Of a stretch of DNA of 64,000 bases, positions 8,005 through 17,032 are shown in pieces. Positions within the stretch are counted from its first letter, which is position 1; every line of letters starts with the position of its first letter. The notes under the pieces are model-generated. The model worked only from the letters and a program-made list of their open reading frames with translations. It had not been told where the DNA came from and searched no databases. The stretch is from contig JAHHHA010000031.1 in assembly GCA_019359615.1 (NCBI GenBank), positions 1 through 64,000 on the forward strand, in the 5' to 3' direction. The translations under genes and the position numbers were made by a program. The DNA comes from Cyanosarcina radialis HA8281-LM2. GTDB taxonomy: Bacteria > Cyanobacteriota > Cyanobacteriia > Cyanobacteriales > CCAP-1448.

Positions 8005-8721
8005 ATGATAAACGATGCCATCGACAAACAAGGTCAATCGGCTGAAATATGGGATTGCCGCTCGCAACAAGTTTTGCAATTTTGGTTTCCCAACCTGCCC
8101 AAAGGCGATACGTGCTACGCACAGGCACGCCAACGCGCGGCGATGGTACGTCAGTGGGAATGGTGGTTTCGGGGTGGAGCGGATGCCGAAATCGTCGATC
8201 GTTTTGCCCCGCTGTTAGAACGAGCGACACAGGGCGAACTCGATTCTTGGTCTAGCGAACCGCGATCGCGTTTGGCACTAATCTTGATACTCGACCAGTT
8301 TCCGCGATCGCTCTATCGAGGTACTGCACTGGCATTCGCCCAGGACTCAAAAGCTTGTAATCTGGCTCTTGAAGGGATTGATATCGGCCACTATGCAGCC
8401 CTGGAAACCCCTTGGGAGAAGACCTTTTTCTTCCTCCCCTTGGGGCATTCCGAGAGTCTCAGAAACTTAGATCTAGCGGTCAAACTGGCAGAAAATCTCG
8501 TGCCAGGAGCATCCCAGGAGGAGCGCGGATTTCTAGAGTTCTCCGCCGAACAAGCCAGCAGACATCGAGAGATTATTGCCCGTTTCGGTCGCCATCCCCA
8601 TCGCAACGAGGTACTAGGCAGGCGATCGACTCCGGCTGAATTAGAATACCTGGCCCGCGGGCAACTCGTACATCAGCGATCCTTCCCACCCCAGTTATCG
8701 CAGTTTCTCTCTAAAACTTAA
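8005..8721 (+). CDS. DUF924 family protein
   Basis: The protein carries DUF924 signatures: VLQFWFP near the N-terminus, LALILILDQFPRSLYRG in the centre, and ALETPWEKTFFFLPLGHSES downstream, all in helical context. Members are TPR-like helical proteins of unknown biochemical function. At about residues 33-44 the coding sequence contains GCGATACGTGCTACGCACAG, a dispersed cyanobacterial repeat, which inserts extra residues (GDTCYAQARQRA) without breaking the frame. The gene sits between the DUF1772-like and GST genes in a probable same-strand run. Confidence 0.85.
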   Translation: MINDAIDKQGQSAEIWDCRSQQVLQFWFPNLPKGDTCYAQARQRAAMVRQWEWWFRGGADAEIVDRFAPLLERATQGELDSWSSEPRSRLALILILDQFPRSLYRGTALAFAQDSKACNLALEGIDIGHYAALETPWEKTFFFLPLGHSESLRNLDLAVKLAENLVPGASQEERGFLEFSAEQASRHREIIARFGRHPHRNEVLGRRSTPAELEYLARGQLVHQRSFPPQLSQFLSKT

Positions 8722-8754
8722 AGTAATCTCTTCTAGAATATAAGGAATTTCCTG

Positions 8755-9405
8755 ATGTCTGAAATCGAAATCTATAGCGCCGTTCTTTGTCCTTTTGCCC
8801 ATCGATCGCGCTTAACCTTGCTAGAAAAAGGAATTCCTTTTAAAGCGATCGAAATCGACTTGCAAAACAAGCCCGCCAACTTTGCCGAAATTTCTCCTTA
8901 CGGTAAAGTTCCCGTTCTCAAGCATGGGAATAACCGAGTCTGGGAATCTGCGATCGTTAATGAATATTTAGATGAAACCTTTCCAGAACCACCGCTGTTG
9001 CCCAAAACACCAATGCAGCGGGCCGAAGCGCGAATTTGGATTAATTTCGCCGATACCCGATTGTTTGCTACTACTGGCAAGTTGTTATACAGCCGAGATC
9101 CACAACCGCAAACGGCAGTATTGCAAGAGCTAGCCGAACACCTGCAATTTATCGAACATCAAGGGCTGGCAAAAATGTCTGATAGCGGCCCCTACTGGTT
9201 GGGAAAAGAACTGAGTTTAGTCGATCTGACTTTTTATCCTTGGTTCGAGCAATTAGCCGTGCTAGAGCATTTCCGAGGCTTCCAATTACCCCCTGGACTC
9301 GATCGCCTAAAACAATGGTGGGAAACAGTAGCAGAACGCGAATCTGTCAGATCGATCGCCAAGTCGCCAGAATTTTATCTCGAACGTTATGCTCGGTTAG
9401 CTTAA
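8755..9405 (+). CDS. Glutathione S-transferase family protein
   Basis: The N-terminal thioredoxin-fold domain begins IEIYSAVLCPFAHRSRLTL, giving a CPFA motif in the usual active-site position. It contains the cis-proline glutathione-binding segment GKVPVLKHG and ESAIVNEYLDE. The C-terminal half is an all-alpha domain with VDLTFYPWF. At 216 residues it is standard length. The Cys suggests an omega- or dehydroascorbate-reductase-like thiol-transferase activity, but the substrate cannot be inferred. AAGGAA precedes the ATG. Confidence 0.85.
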   Translation: MSEIEIYSAVLCPFAHRSRLTLLEKGIPFKAIEIDLQNKPANFAEISPYGKVPVLKHGNNRVWESAIVNEYLDETFPEPPLLPKTPMQRAEARIWINFADTRLFATTGKLLYSRDPQPQTAVLQELAEHLQFIEHQGLAKMSDSGPYWLGKELSLVDLTFYPWFEQLAVLEHFRGFQLPPGLDRLKQWWETVAERESVRSIAKSPEFYLERYARLA

Positions 9406-9494
9406 TTTAGCTCCAGGCGCGATCGCTTGCACTCTTTCTCTAATTTGTTGTATAGAGCAATAATAACTCTAGCGATCGAACTCAACGAGGAACT

Positions 9495-11099
9495 GTGGCA
9501 CGTACTTTACTGTTTCAAAAATTAGTCCGCGCCTTACAGCAAGCACGCCGCGAAAACCTTAAGGCGGAAGGGAAACCCCTACCGCTAACCAAAGAACAAT
9601 TTAAATGGACTAGAAGACGATTTATTCGTTCCGCAGCTTTAGCTGGAGGCGCTGCTGTTACCACGACCACATTGTCTCGCGCCCAAAACCCCGATCGCAA
9701 CCATCGTCAACCGCAGATCGCGATCGTCGGTGGCGGAATTGCCGGACTCAATGCCGCCTACCAACTCAAAAAAGCTGGTTTCGCTGCAACTGTATACGAA
9801 GCTAGCTCCCGCTTGGGCGGACGGATGCTATCGGAAACAGGAATCGTTGGTGCTGGTTTAGTAACTGACTTGGGCGGTTCGTTTATTAATAGCGATCACG
9901 AAGATATTCTAGGGTTAGCGAGAGAATTCGATCTAAAACTCTTCGATCGCGTCAAAGATGCTCAAGAGTTTTCCTTTCCTGATGTCGGATACTTTTTTGA
10001 CGGCAAAGTGCGCTCGGAAGCTGAAGTCGCCCGAAAATTGCGACCCCTGGCCAAACAAATCGGTCGAGATGCAGCCCTGATTGACGAAGATTTCGATCGC
10101 TATGCCCCAGAACTCGATCGCCTATCGGTGGCTCAATATCTAAACAAACACGCCGATAAAATTCCCGAACCTTTTATCCGCGAACTGATTGCCAACTCGA
10201 TTCGCACCGAATACGGCGTGGAAGCAAACGAGTCTTCCTCATTGCAACTGCTGTTTAACCTGCCTACCGTCAACGGACAAGAAGTAGAAGTATTAGGTGA
10301 AAGCGATGAAACTTTTATGGTCAAAGCAGGAAGCGGCCAGATTATCGATCGCCTCGCATCAAATCTCAGGGATCGGATTCGCACTCGGATGAAGCTGACC
10401 GCAATTCGATCGCGAGGCAGAGGCTTCAAATTGACCTTTAACGATCGCCACGAAGTCAATGCCGATTACGTCATTATCGCCATTCCGTTTACCGTTCTGC
10501 GCCACCTCAAGCTAGAAGTGAATTTAAAGCCTAAATTGAGACGCTTCATCAACGAAGCCGATCTCGGTCTAAATGAAAAGCTATTTGCTGGTTTCGCTCA
10601 GAAAATTTGGCAGAAAGAAGCAGGATTTATCAACGAAATTTGGACCGATCTCGGCTTTGCCGAAGCCTGGGATGAAACCCAGCGGCAACCAAATAGGCAA
10701 GAGGGTATCCTCACTTTCTTCTTAGGTGGCAAACAAGTAAAAGCGATTCGATCGAGCAGTCCTGCATCTATAGGTAAGGAATTTGTTAACCAATTTAATG
10801 CGATCGTTCCAGGAGCTAAAAATGCCGCTACTAACAAGTTTTTGCTGACGCAATGGTATAAAAATCCCTTTGCCAGAGGAGGATACACTAACTTCAGACC
10901 CGGACAACTGACAGAATTTGGCGAATTTCTTTATATTGAGTCAGATAACCCCGAAGAACGCCAAGATGTCGGCGTGGGAAATTTGGCCTTTGCTGGCGAG
11001 CATTTGAGCGATGAATTCTATGGATTTATGAACGGTGCTGCCCAAACCGGCCGACTTGCTGCCGCACTCATCATCAGGAGAATTCAAAAGCGAGCATAG
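9495..11099 (+). CDS. Tat-exported flavin amine oxidase
   Basis: The 534-residue protein has an N-terminal twin-arginine signal (RRRFIRSAALAGGAAV, about residues 36-51, with a possible cut after SRA). Next comes the FAD-binding GGGIAGLNAAYQLKKAG, YEASSRLGGRM, and the C-terminal FAD motif GNLAFAGEHLSDEFYGFMNG. This is the amine-oxidase/L-amino-acid-oxidase superfamily, which oxidises amines or amino acids to give hydrogen peroxide. The signal is preceded by about 35 residues, an extended n-region; the GTG start at 9495 with GAGGA upstream was chosen because no later start keeps the twin arginine. The precise substrate is unknown. Confidence 0.8.
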   Translation: MARTLLFQKLVRALQQARRENLKAEGKPLPLTKEQFKWTRRRFIRSAALAGGAAVTTTTLSRAQNPDRNHRQPQIAIVGGGIAGLNAAYQLKKAGFAATVYEASSRLGGRMLSETGIVGAGLVTDLGGSFINSDHEDILGLAREFDLKLFDRVKDAQEFSFPDVGYFFDGKVRSEAEVARKLRPLAKQIGRDAALIDEDFDRYAPELDRLSVAQYLNKHADKIPEPFIRELIANSIRTEYGVEANESSSLQLLFNLPTVNGQEVEVLGESDETFMVKAGSGQIIDRLASNLRDRIRTRMKLTAIRSRGRGFKLTFNDRHEVNADYVIIAIPFTVLRHLKLEVNLKPKLRRFINEADLGLNEKLFAGFAQKIWQKEAGFINEIWTDLGFAEAWDETQRQPNRQEGILTFFLGGKQVKAIRSSSPASIGKEFVNQFNAIVPGAKNAATNKFLLTQWYKNPFARGGYTNFRPGQLTEFGEFLYIESDNPEERQDVGVGNLAFAGEHLSDEFYGFMNGAAQTGRLAAALIIRRIQKRA

Positions 11100-11552
11100 A
11101 AGGGCGATAAGATGGCAAGCAGCAAACGAGAATTGAGAAGGCCTAAAAATTCTCGATATCATCCTCGATACATCCTGGGTAGGGTTGCAATGCTTTGCGG
11201 AGGTCGCGGTTTTGTCGTCGCACGGCAAAACTTCAGCGACCGTCCCCTACACGTAATTGCTGTGTAGCAAGTATTTAGCAAAATGGCATGAAGATTAAAC
11301 GAACTGATAACCCGTTGGCGCAAACAGCCCGTATTTCATGGGCTAGGATAAAGTAGCAAGCGATCGCCTAAAATTAGGGACAAGCTTCTAAATCAATTTA
11401 GTTTAAACAAGTCCTTCAACAGAATATATAAGTTAAAAGGCATAGGTCATGGGGCATAGGGCATGGGCAAAGATTATTCCCGCTCTCTCCCCCTCTCCCT
11501 CTCTTCCCCTTCTTCCCCCTCTTCCCCTTAACCCATTGAGCTTGAGAATTTC
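11100..11552. other. Intergenic repeats between the oxidase and S2P genes
   Basis: No gene is seen in this gap of about 450 bases. It contains a degraded GTAGGGG palindrome copy (about 11178-11252), a CATAGGTCATGGGGCATAGG run (about 11441-11465) and a CCCTCTCCCTCTC tract ending just before the next start. Confidence 0.6.
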
Positions 11553-13025
11553 ATGTATTGGTTGCTCCTAATTGTTCTAGGGCTAATCACCTACTCGCTG
11601 GTACAACGTTCTGTCGCCAGGATCACCCGAACGCCAGTATGGATTTTGTGGTCGGTATTGATGCTACCAGCCCTAATATGGGGGGTTTGGATAACAGCAT
11701 ACGGGGAAAAAACGCAGATGCCACCAGGGCTGATGTTTGGCTCGTTTGTCATCTGCTCGGTGTTATATTGGCTGCTAATTCAATGGGGGCGCGTAGAACC
11801 ATCAGAGAAAGCCGTACCGGAGACAGAGTCGAATGGATCGGAGGATGCTAAGAACGCAACTCCAGCTTTGCCGTTACGTCCGATTGACACTGCGGAAGAA
11901 GAACGCCTGAAAAACTGTTTTCCTTGGTCGATTTACTATTTAGAAAAAATTGAATATCTCCCCCAAGCAGTCGTCTGTAAAGGAAAACTCCGCTCTAATC
12001 CAGAAGAGGCATATAAAACAATTCGGGGCAATATAGAGCAGATCTTTGACGATCGCTTCTTTATCATCTTCCAAGAAAGCTTTAGCGGCAAACCGTTTTT
12101 TGCCTTAGTTCCCAACCCGCAAGCGAAATCTACTGCACGCTCTAGGGAACCTGTAACTAGACCGGGGATTGCTTTGGTCCTGCTGCTTTTGACTTTGCTG
12201 ACCACAACCCTCAGCGGGGCGGAGTTTGCTGGCGTGACTGCCGAAAAATTGCAAGCCGACCCTGCTGTTTTGTTGCAAGGACTGCCTTATGCTTTAGCAC
12301 TCATTACTATTCTGGGAATTCACGAATTCGGTCACTATCTGACGGCTAAAGCTTACAAAATTCGCACGACGCTGCCTTACTTCATTCCAGTCCCCTTTTT
12401 TCTAGGAACTTTTGGCGCTTTTATCCAAATGCGATCGCCTTCTCCCAATCGGAAAGCTTTATTTGACGTTGGTATCGCCGGACCGATAGCAGGTTTGGTG
12501 GCAACTATACCCGTGCTGCTTTGGGGCTTGGCTCACTCTGAGGTGGTAAAGTTGCCGGAAGCGTCAGGGCTTTTGAGTTTTAATGCTCTCAATCCTCGAT
12601 TTTCTCTGTTGTTAACCGTGTTATCGAAATGGGCTTTGGGCAGCCAATTAACTCCCCAGAGCGCGATCGATCTCCATCCAGTGGCGTATGCGGGTTACAT
12701 CGGTTTGTTAGTCACGGCTTTAAATTTAATGCCAGTGGGACAACTTGATGGCGGGCACATCGTCCACGCCATGTTCGGACAAAAAAATGGAGCGGCGATC
12801 GGTCAAATTACCAGAATTTTAGTTCTCATACTGGCTTTGGTTCATCCAGGGTTGCTACCGTGGGCAATTATTTTATTGTTTATGCCCTTGATGGACGAAC
12901 CCGCTCTTAACGACGTAACAGAACTCGACAACGGCCGCGACTTTTTAGGATTGCTGTCTTTGGCAATTTTGATCGCTATACTTTTGCCCGTACCCCCAGC
13001 TATCTCCCAATGGTTGAACGTCTAG
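11553..13025 (+). CDS. Site-2 protease (M50) of the EGY type
   Basis: The 490-residue polytopic zinc protease has two N-terminal membrane segments (about 1-25 and 28-75), then a soluble region with LKNCFPWSIYYLEKIEYLPQ. The M50 core follows: HEFGHYLTAK at about 258 with both His ligands and the catalytic Glu, GPIAGLVATIPVLLWG, and NLMPVGQLDGGHIVHAMFG with the Asp ligand at about 398. The long soluble N-terminal domain is typical of cyanobacterial and chloroplast EGY proteins, which act in thylakoid or plasma membrane. The start codon follows a CT-rich repeat and has only a weak ribosome binding site. Confidence 0.88.
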   Translation: MYWLLLIVLGLITYSLVQRSVARITRTPVWILWSVLMLPALIWGVWITAYGEKTQMPPGLMFGSFVICSVLYWLLIQWGRVEPSEKAVPETESNGSEDAKNATPALPLRPIDTAEEERLKNCFPWSIYYLEKIEYLPQAVVCKGKLRSNPEEAYKTIRGNIEQIFDDRFFIIFQESFSGKPFFALVPNPQAKSTARSREPVTRPGIALVLLLLTLLTTTLSGAEFAGVTAEKLQADPAVLLQGLPYALALITILGIHEFGHYLTAKAYKIRTTLPYFIPVPFFLGTFGAFIQMRSPSPNRKALFDVGIAGPIAGLVATIPVLLWGLAHSEVVKLPEASGLLSFNALNPRFSLLLTVLSKWALGSQLTPQSAIDLHPVAYAGYIGLLVTALNLMPVGQLDGGHIVHAMFGQKNGAAIGQITRILVLILALVHPGLLPWAIILLFMPLMDEPALNDVTELDNGRDFLGLLSLAILIAILLPVPPAISQWLNV

Positions 13026-13137
13026 ATCGCTGAAGGCGGAAAAAATTCATGGCTTGGATTGCCGTTTGGCCTGCAAGCAATTATACCAAATCCACTTAGT
13101 CAAAGTTGGTTTGCCCTCAAAGAAGCCCTAACGGGCA

Positions 13138-13163
13138 CCCCTCTCCCAAGCTTGGGAGAGGGG
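13138..13163. repeat. C-rich palindromic repeat, copy 2
   Basis: A 26-bp perfect palindrome with AAGCTT in the middle, flanked by GCCCT/AGGGC arms. It is related to 613-634. It could act as a transcription terminator between the converging genes on each side, but no T-run follows. Confidence 0.7.
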
Positions 13164-13215
13164 ACGGGGGTGAGGGCTGGATTCATGGTTTCAAAAACCG
13201 GATTTAGTATTAGAA

Positions 13216-13665
13216 CTAAGCGACTCTAACAAAATCCTGGATTTGAAAAATCTGACTTTTGCCGTCGCGTAGTTTGTGGGTAATTATCCGCCGCTGGTTG
13301 GGATCGATGAAGTAATGATTGTTGTAAATAATCGACTGAGATACGGTACTTTCAACTTGAAAAATATAGTTATAGGCAGTCAATTCAATTCCTTGAATCT
13401 TAAGTTGAGCATTTTCCCCATAGCAAGTTTTTCCAGTCACTTTAATCGGGCAATCAAAGACAGCTTTACCGTACCCATAAAGATTGTCAAATTCTTCGTG
13501 AAACTGCCAAATATCGTCAGCAGCCCAGTAAATATCAGCGCGTACCGCCGCAGATTCCATAAATTTTCCAGCTAGATCGAAGGTCTTACACAACCCTTCC
13601 CATTGACCCATAAAACACTGAAAAGGTCGTGGATTTAAGAATCCACAATCTTTCATTTTTTCCAT
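13216..13665 (-). CDS. DUF3598-like lipocalin-type protein
   Basis: The 149-residue beta-rich protein contains MGQWEGLCKTFDLAGKFME near the N-terminus, then alternating strands (DIYWAADDIWQFHEEFDNL, TAYNYIFQVESTVSQS) and the ending RDGKSQIFQIQDFVRV. The QWEG motif and barrel-like pattern recall the cyanobacterial DUF3598 or CpeT-like lipocalin-fold proteins. It has no signal peptide. It is close to the convergent S2P gene and separate from the FIST gene. Function not inferred. Confidence 0.5.
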   Translation of the reverse strand: MEKMKDCGFLNPRPFQCFMGQWEGLCKTFDLAGKFMESAAVRADIYWAADDIWQFHEEFDNLYGYGKAVFDCPIKVTGKTCYGENAQLKIQGIELTAYNYIFQVESTVSQSIIYNNHYFIDPNQRRIITHKLRDGKSQIFQIQDFVRVA

Positions 13666-13738
13666 GCGCCTAATTTGTTGCGTTTCCTAAATTTCTTCTC
13701 CTTAGCTTAAAACTCCACACTTAAAACTCCACACTTCC

Positions 13739-15004
13739 TTAAGGTTGTCTGCAAATCCCAAAAACGGAAGTGTAGCCATGTAGAAAGGTACTGCCGCTTA
13801 CCGGCCCGATTTCTCCATTACAGAAGAAACCGCCTATAGGAATATTTTTTAAATAACGATGGAAGAGGCGAGAGTCAAAGTTGGGTTCGCCATAGAGTCG
13901 TTCTCCCCTACCCAAACAAGAAAACATCAAGGCCCCCACGGCCGAAGGATTGGAGCTATTATCTTGGTAATTTTGGAGCAAAAGCTCTAAATCTTCGGCT
14001 GAGGCTTGCGCGTCTCGCAAGTGGAATTGAATCCGCTGACCGGGACGAACGCGATCGCCTATTGCCAGGGCCCCGACTCTGGGATCTACTCCCAACAGGT
14101 TGCGAATCAGAAAGTCGCCGCGTCCTAACTGCTGCTTGAATTCATCCCTAGCAATGCCGACGAAAAGCGAATTGTTTTGGGCTAACTCTCGATCGGTTTC
14201 GCTTAAATCTTGAATTAGTTGGCGCAAGACTTCTAACGCCGCTTTTCCTGGTTGATTAGAAATCATCGGAGCCATGCTATCGTCTTCCGTCAGTTCCAAG
14301 ACGATATTGCGCTCTCCTTTGGCAACTTGATAGACTTGCCCGATCGGACGACAGCCTTGAGCTACAACTGTTTCTAAAACAATATCCCCCGTCAGGGCTA
14401 CCCCAACTGTGCCCTCGCGGTGCAGATGGTAGTTACAAAACAAGCCAGTTCTAACTCCCATTAAGCCTGCACTGGCTAACCCTCCAACTTTGATCGCCCC
14501 TGGATAAGCAAAGTCTAAGCCCTCCAGCAGTTCGTTAATTTTGGCAGAGAAAGGATCGGACAACAAAATAAACTGCGGTTGCGCTTGTGGAGAAACGCCA
14601 ATTAGTTCCACCCAGGCATCCGGGCGACTGTCGATATCTGGTAGATCGTCAGCGGTAATATGAAAGGCATGAACTCCGACGTTAGGTAGGTGCATTAAAG
14701 TTAAGCTTAATGCTGGTTCTCCCTCTATTTCTTGCGCTTCCCCATGACGATCGATCCCGACAATTCCACCGCCGCTGCAACCGATTAGGGCTGGAATCTG
14801 AAGGCGTTCTCGCAACAAAGGCATCAGTCGAGAATATTCGCTAGTGTAGGCAGATGAAATAAACACTAGCCCTAAATCGGCAGGAGCCTGCAACGACTCT
14901 CGGGCCTGGTCTACTACCTCTGCGATCGCAGCTTCCAACGAGGGACGAGTTGATAAAGCATTCGCCCACTTAATTTGGTTAGTCACTAATTTGGCAGTAT
15001 CCAT
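13739..15004 (-). CDS. FIST N plus FIST C sensory protein
   Basis: The 421-residue soluble protein begins with a FIST N domain (DLGLVFISSAYTSEY at about 44, IPALIGCSGGGIVG at about 70-83, and the ligand-type segment DLPDIDSRPDAWVELIGVS). It ends with a FIST C domain (VGALMFSCLGRGERLYG, then IPIGGFFCNGEIGPVSG and FLHGYTSVFGIC). FIST modules are proposed small-ligand sensors in signal transduction. No output domain is attached, so partners would act in trans. It is transcribed divergently from cp12 with a 417-base gap. Confidence 0.9.
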   Translation of the reverse strand: MDTAKLVTNQIKWANALSTRPSLEAAIAEVVDQARESLQAPADLGLVFISSAYTSEYSRLMPLLRERLQIPALIGCSGGGIVGIDRHGEAQEIEGEPALSLTLMHLPNVGVHAFHITADDLPDIDSRPDAWVELIGVSPQAQPQFILLSDPFSAKINELLEGLDFAYPGAIKVGGLASAGLMGVRTGLFCNYHLHREGTVGVALTGDIVLETVVAQGCRPIGQVYQVAKGERNIVLELTEDDSMAPMISNQPGKAALEVLRQLIQDLSETDRELAQNNSLFVGIARDEFKQQLGRGDFLIRNLLGVDPRVGALAIGDRVRPGQRIQFHLRDAQASAEDLELLLQNYQDNSSNPSAVGALMFSCLGRGERLYGEPNFDSRLFHRYLKNIPIGGFFCNGEIGPVSGSTFLHGYTSVFGICRQP

Positions 15005-15421
15005 TGGCTTGCGGGGAGAACTTAAAAATAACAGAAATTAATTAACTGTCTGCGATCGACATAACACCACCAATCCTAACAACAACTTTAGCCCGATCGA
15101 TCTTCTTACTATCCCGATGAGAGGAATTAACCGGAGGTGGACTCGATCTCTAGAAGTAGTCATTTATGCTTAATATAAGTTAATATATGGATACATAACT
15201 CGTCTTTGGGTCAACAGACTGGAGAAAACAAAAAAGGTAAAATCTTAAAACATCAAGATAAATTCCATCCAGCGCCCGCAGTTTCGGATATGACAGATAA
15301 AGTAGGATGACGGGAAAATAACTCGATCGTCCAACCAAACCCCAGATAAAACAGATCCAACTACTGCCAAACCAAAGCGGGTTACTGGGAAATAAGCAAG
15401 CAAAAAGGGACAACAAGATCG
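15005..15421. other. Divergent promoter region of the FIST gene and cp12
   Basis: No gene is seen. The region is moderately AT-rich and should hold the promoters for the minus-strand FIST gene and plus-strand cp12. I could not pick out a convincing -10/-35 pair or a known regulator site. Confidence 0.5.
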
Positions 15422-15643
15422 ATGACTAACATTCAACAGCAAATCGAAAAAGAGCGCGAGGAAGCTCGTGCAGTTTGCGACACCAGCGGTTCCACCTCGC
15501 CTGAGTGTGCTGCTGCTTGGGATGCAGTAGAAGAAATGCAAGCCGAAGCCTCCCATCAGAAGCAAAGCAAACCGAAGAACTCTCTAGAGAAGTATTGCGA
15601 TGATAATCCTGATGCGGCTGAGTGCAGGCTCTACGAAGACTAG
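15422..15643 (+). CDS. cp12: Calvin-cycle regulatory protein CP12
   Basis: The 73-residue protein is CP12, the redox-controlled linker that joins GAPDH and phosphoribulokinase and switches off carbon fixation in the dark. The N-terminal cysteine pair (VCDTSGSTSPEC) and C-terminal pair (YCDDNPDAAECRLYED) are both present, as is the AWDAVEEMQAEA core helix. The length and ending are canonical. It stands alone with its own upstream region. Confidence 0.95.
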   Translation: MTNIQQQIEKEREEARAVCDTSGSTSPECAAAWDAVEEMQAEASHQKQSKPKNSLEKYCDDNPDAAECRLYED

Positions 15644-15664
15644 TACCGCTGCGGGAAAGTTGTA

Positions 15665-15686
15665 GAGACGCGCCATGGCGCGTCTC
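15665..15686. repeat. GAGACGCG palindrome with CCATGG centre
   Basis: A 22-bp perfect palindrome, GAGACGCGCCA followed by its complement. It belongs to the same family as 4161-4184 and 39376-39403 but has a different centre. Confidence 0.8.
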
Positions 15687-15820
15687 AGGTATAACCGCCG
15701 TACAAATCCAATTAACTCCAGCGTCGCGATCGAGAGGCAAGTCACCAGAGGAGAGTAAAACTCAAAATCGGGGGCTTGCCTTTTCGATTGGTGGTTCTCG
15801 ATCGAGTGAAGTAAATTCTT

Positions 15821-15870
15821 ATAAGGTAGGCAAGATGCCTACCTTATGGGACAGCCCAGAGGGCTATCCC
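15821..15870. repeat. Twin adjoining hairpins
   Basis: The first hairpin has 12 perfect pairs (ATAAGGTAGGCA with TGCCTACCTTAT, loop AGA). The second, directly next to it, has GGGACAGCCC with GGGCTATCCC (one mismatch, loop AGA). The identical AGA loops suggest a two-part repeat element. Confidence 0.7.
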
Positions 15871-15967
15871 ACAAGAGGATTCTACACAAATGCAAACTGC
15901 TATGAGACTTGGAACCAGCATCCAGCTAAAATTAGGTGGAAAGTCATAGCTTTAATTATTCTGCGTA

Positions 15968-16561
15968 ATGCCAATTGAACTCTTACGACCGCTAGTTTGG
16001 ATGGATTATCGGCTGGCGATTTTACTGATAGCGATCGTTCCTTTAACTCTATTGATTTGGGCGCTGTTTAAGAGAGTTGAATCTATTCAACGCCTGTTAT
16101 TTATCTACTGGCGGGTGGCTCTTTTAGTACCGATTACGATCTACTTAGCGATCGCCTCCTGGCCGATATCTTTTGTGACTGGAGCGATCGCTCGCATTCT
16201 CATTCCGATCTGCCTGTGGTTTTGGGTCGATATCAACGAAGAAATCGAGGATCTTGGCTCGCGTCCCATCAAGCTAGCTCTGACAGCATGGCGCTGGGCA
16301 GTCAGCGTCTACTGCGTATTGGGTGCTGTGTCAATGATTCCATTTTTGCCTTGTGCCTTTACCGCTGGGGCAATCAAGCAACCATTTTGTCAAGTTTGGT
16401 TAGAAGCGCCTTGGAAATTTATGGAAACTTTCCATAGAAACTCCGATCCTCGCTCTTTAGGATTTGTCGGGTTGTTAGGGCTAATAATTTATCTGTTCTA
16501 TTTAAGCTATTTTGTGGTGATTCGTCTGGGCAAGCAGGGACGTTTGGCGATACCACAGTAG
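15968..16561 (+). CDS. DUF3177 membrane protein
   Basis: The 197-residue membrane protein has about five hydrophobic segments (16-36, 47-66, 69-87, 105-125 and 168-186). Between them are LVWMDYRLA at the start, VDINEEIEDL in a cytoplasmic loop and PCAFTAGAIKQPFCQVWLEAP before the last helix. It fits the cyanobacteria-specific DUF3177 family. Function is unknown. It is followed by a conserved small gene at 16669. Confidence 0.75.
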   Translation: MPIELLRPLVWMDYRLAILLIAIVPLTLLIWALFKRVESIQRLLFIYWRVALLVPITIYLAIASWPISFVTGAIARILIPICLWFWVDINEEIEDLGSRPIKLALTAWRWAVSVYCVLGAVSMIPFLPCAFTAGAIKQPFCQVWLEAPWKFMETFHRNSDPRSLGFVGLLGLIIYLFYLSYFVVIRLGKQGRLAIPQ

Positions 16562-16668
16562 TTCGAGAAGTGTTGAGTGTTGAGTGTTGAGTTAAAAATA
16601 ACTCCGAACTCCGAACTCACCTCTCGCCCTCTTCGCCCTCTCGCCCTCTCGTCCTCTCCCCTAGTCAT

Positions 16669-16968
16669 ATGACCAACTCGATCGGCTGGCGTTTAGAACA
16701 ATACACTCTCAAGCGTCCCCAAGAAGTGCTGATGGTGACGGCAGAAGTGGCAGGGGTTGAAGATCGAATAGCAATTTTTCGGGGATATTCTAGTTCTTTA
16801 GTGCAATCGACACCTTTTGATGCTGATGTACCCGTACTGCCCGACGAGGCTGAGATTATCTCGATCGATCGCCTTGCAGCCCCCTACAATCCTGAAAATC
16901 CTCGATATCTCCAGCAGGGCTTAACCTGGGAGGCAATGGAACCGCTGTTATTGGCAGTAGGAGTTTGA
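16669..16968 (+). CDS. Conserved small cyanobacterial protein (DUF7734-like)
   Basis: The 99-residue protein begins near WRLEQYTLKRPQEVLMVTAE, then DRIAIFRGYSSSLVQST, and ends ENPRYLQQGLTWEAMEPLL. This compact pattern is conserved in cyanobacteria and plastids as I recall it (DUF7734); the number is given from memory. It has no signal or membrane segment. It lies 65 bases before the M20 peptidase gene and may share its transcript. Confidence 0.55.
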   Translation: MTNSIGWRLEQYTLKRPQEVLMVTAEVAGVEDRIAIFRGYSSSLVQSTPFDADVPVLPDEAEIISIDRLAAPYNPENPRYLQQGLTWEAMEPLLLAVGV

Positions 16969-17032
16969 GCAGTCCGCGTCAGCCTGAAACTCTTATCATG
17001 GGGAAAAGCTCAACAACCAAACTTAGCGATCG

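Larger units (their letters stand above)
15644..15967. other. Gap with palindrome and twin hairpins
   Basis: The 324-base gap downstream of cp12 contains the GAGACGCG palindrome at 15665-15686 and two adjoining hairpins at 15821-15870. A weak open frame crosses these repeats and is not credible as a gene. Confidence 0.6.

Noticed and set aside
15622-15978. 118-codon frame downstream of cp12
   Set aside because: It is built from the GAGACGCG palindrome and the twin hairpins. Composition is random.
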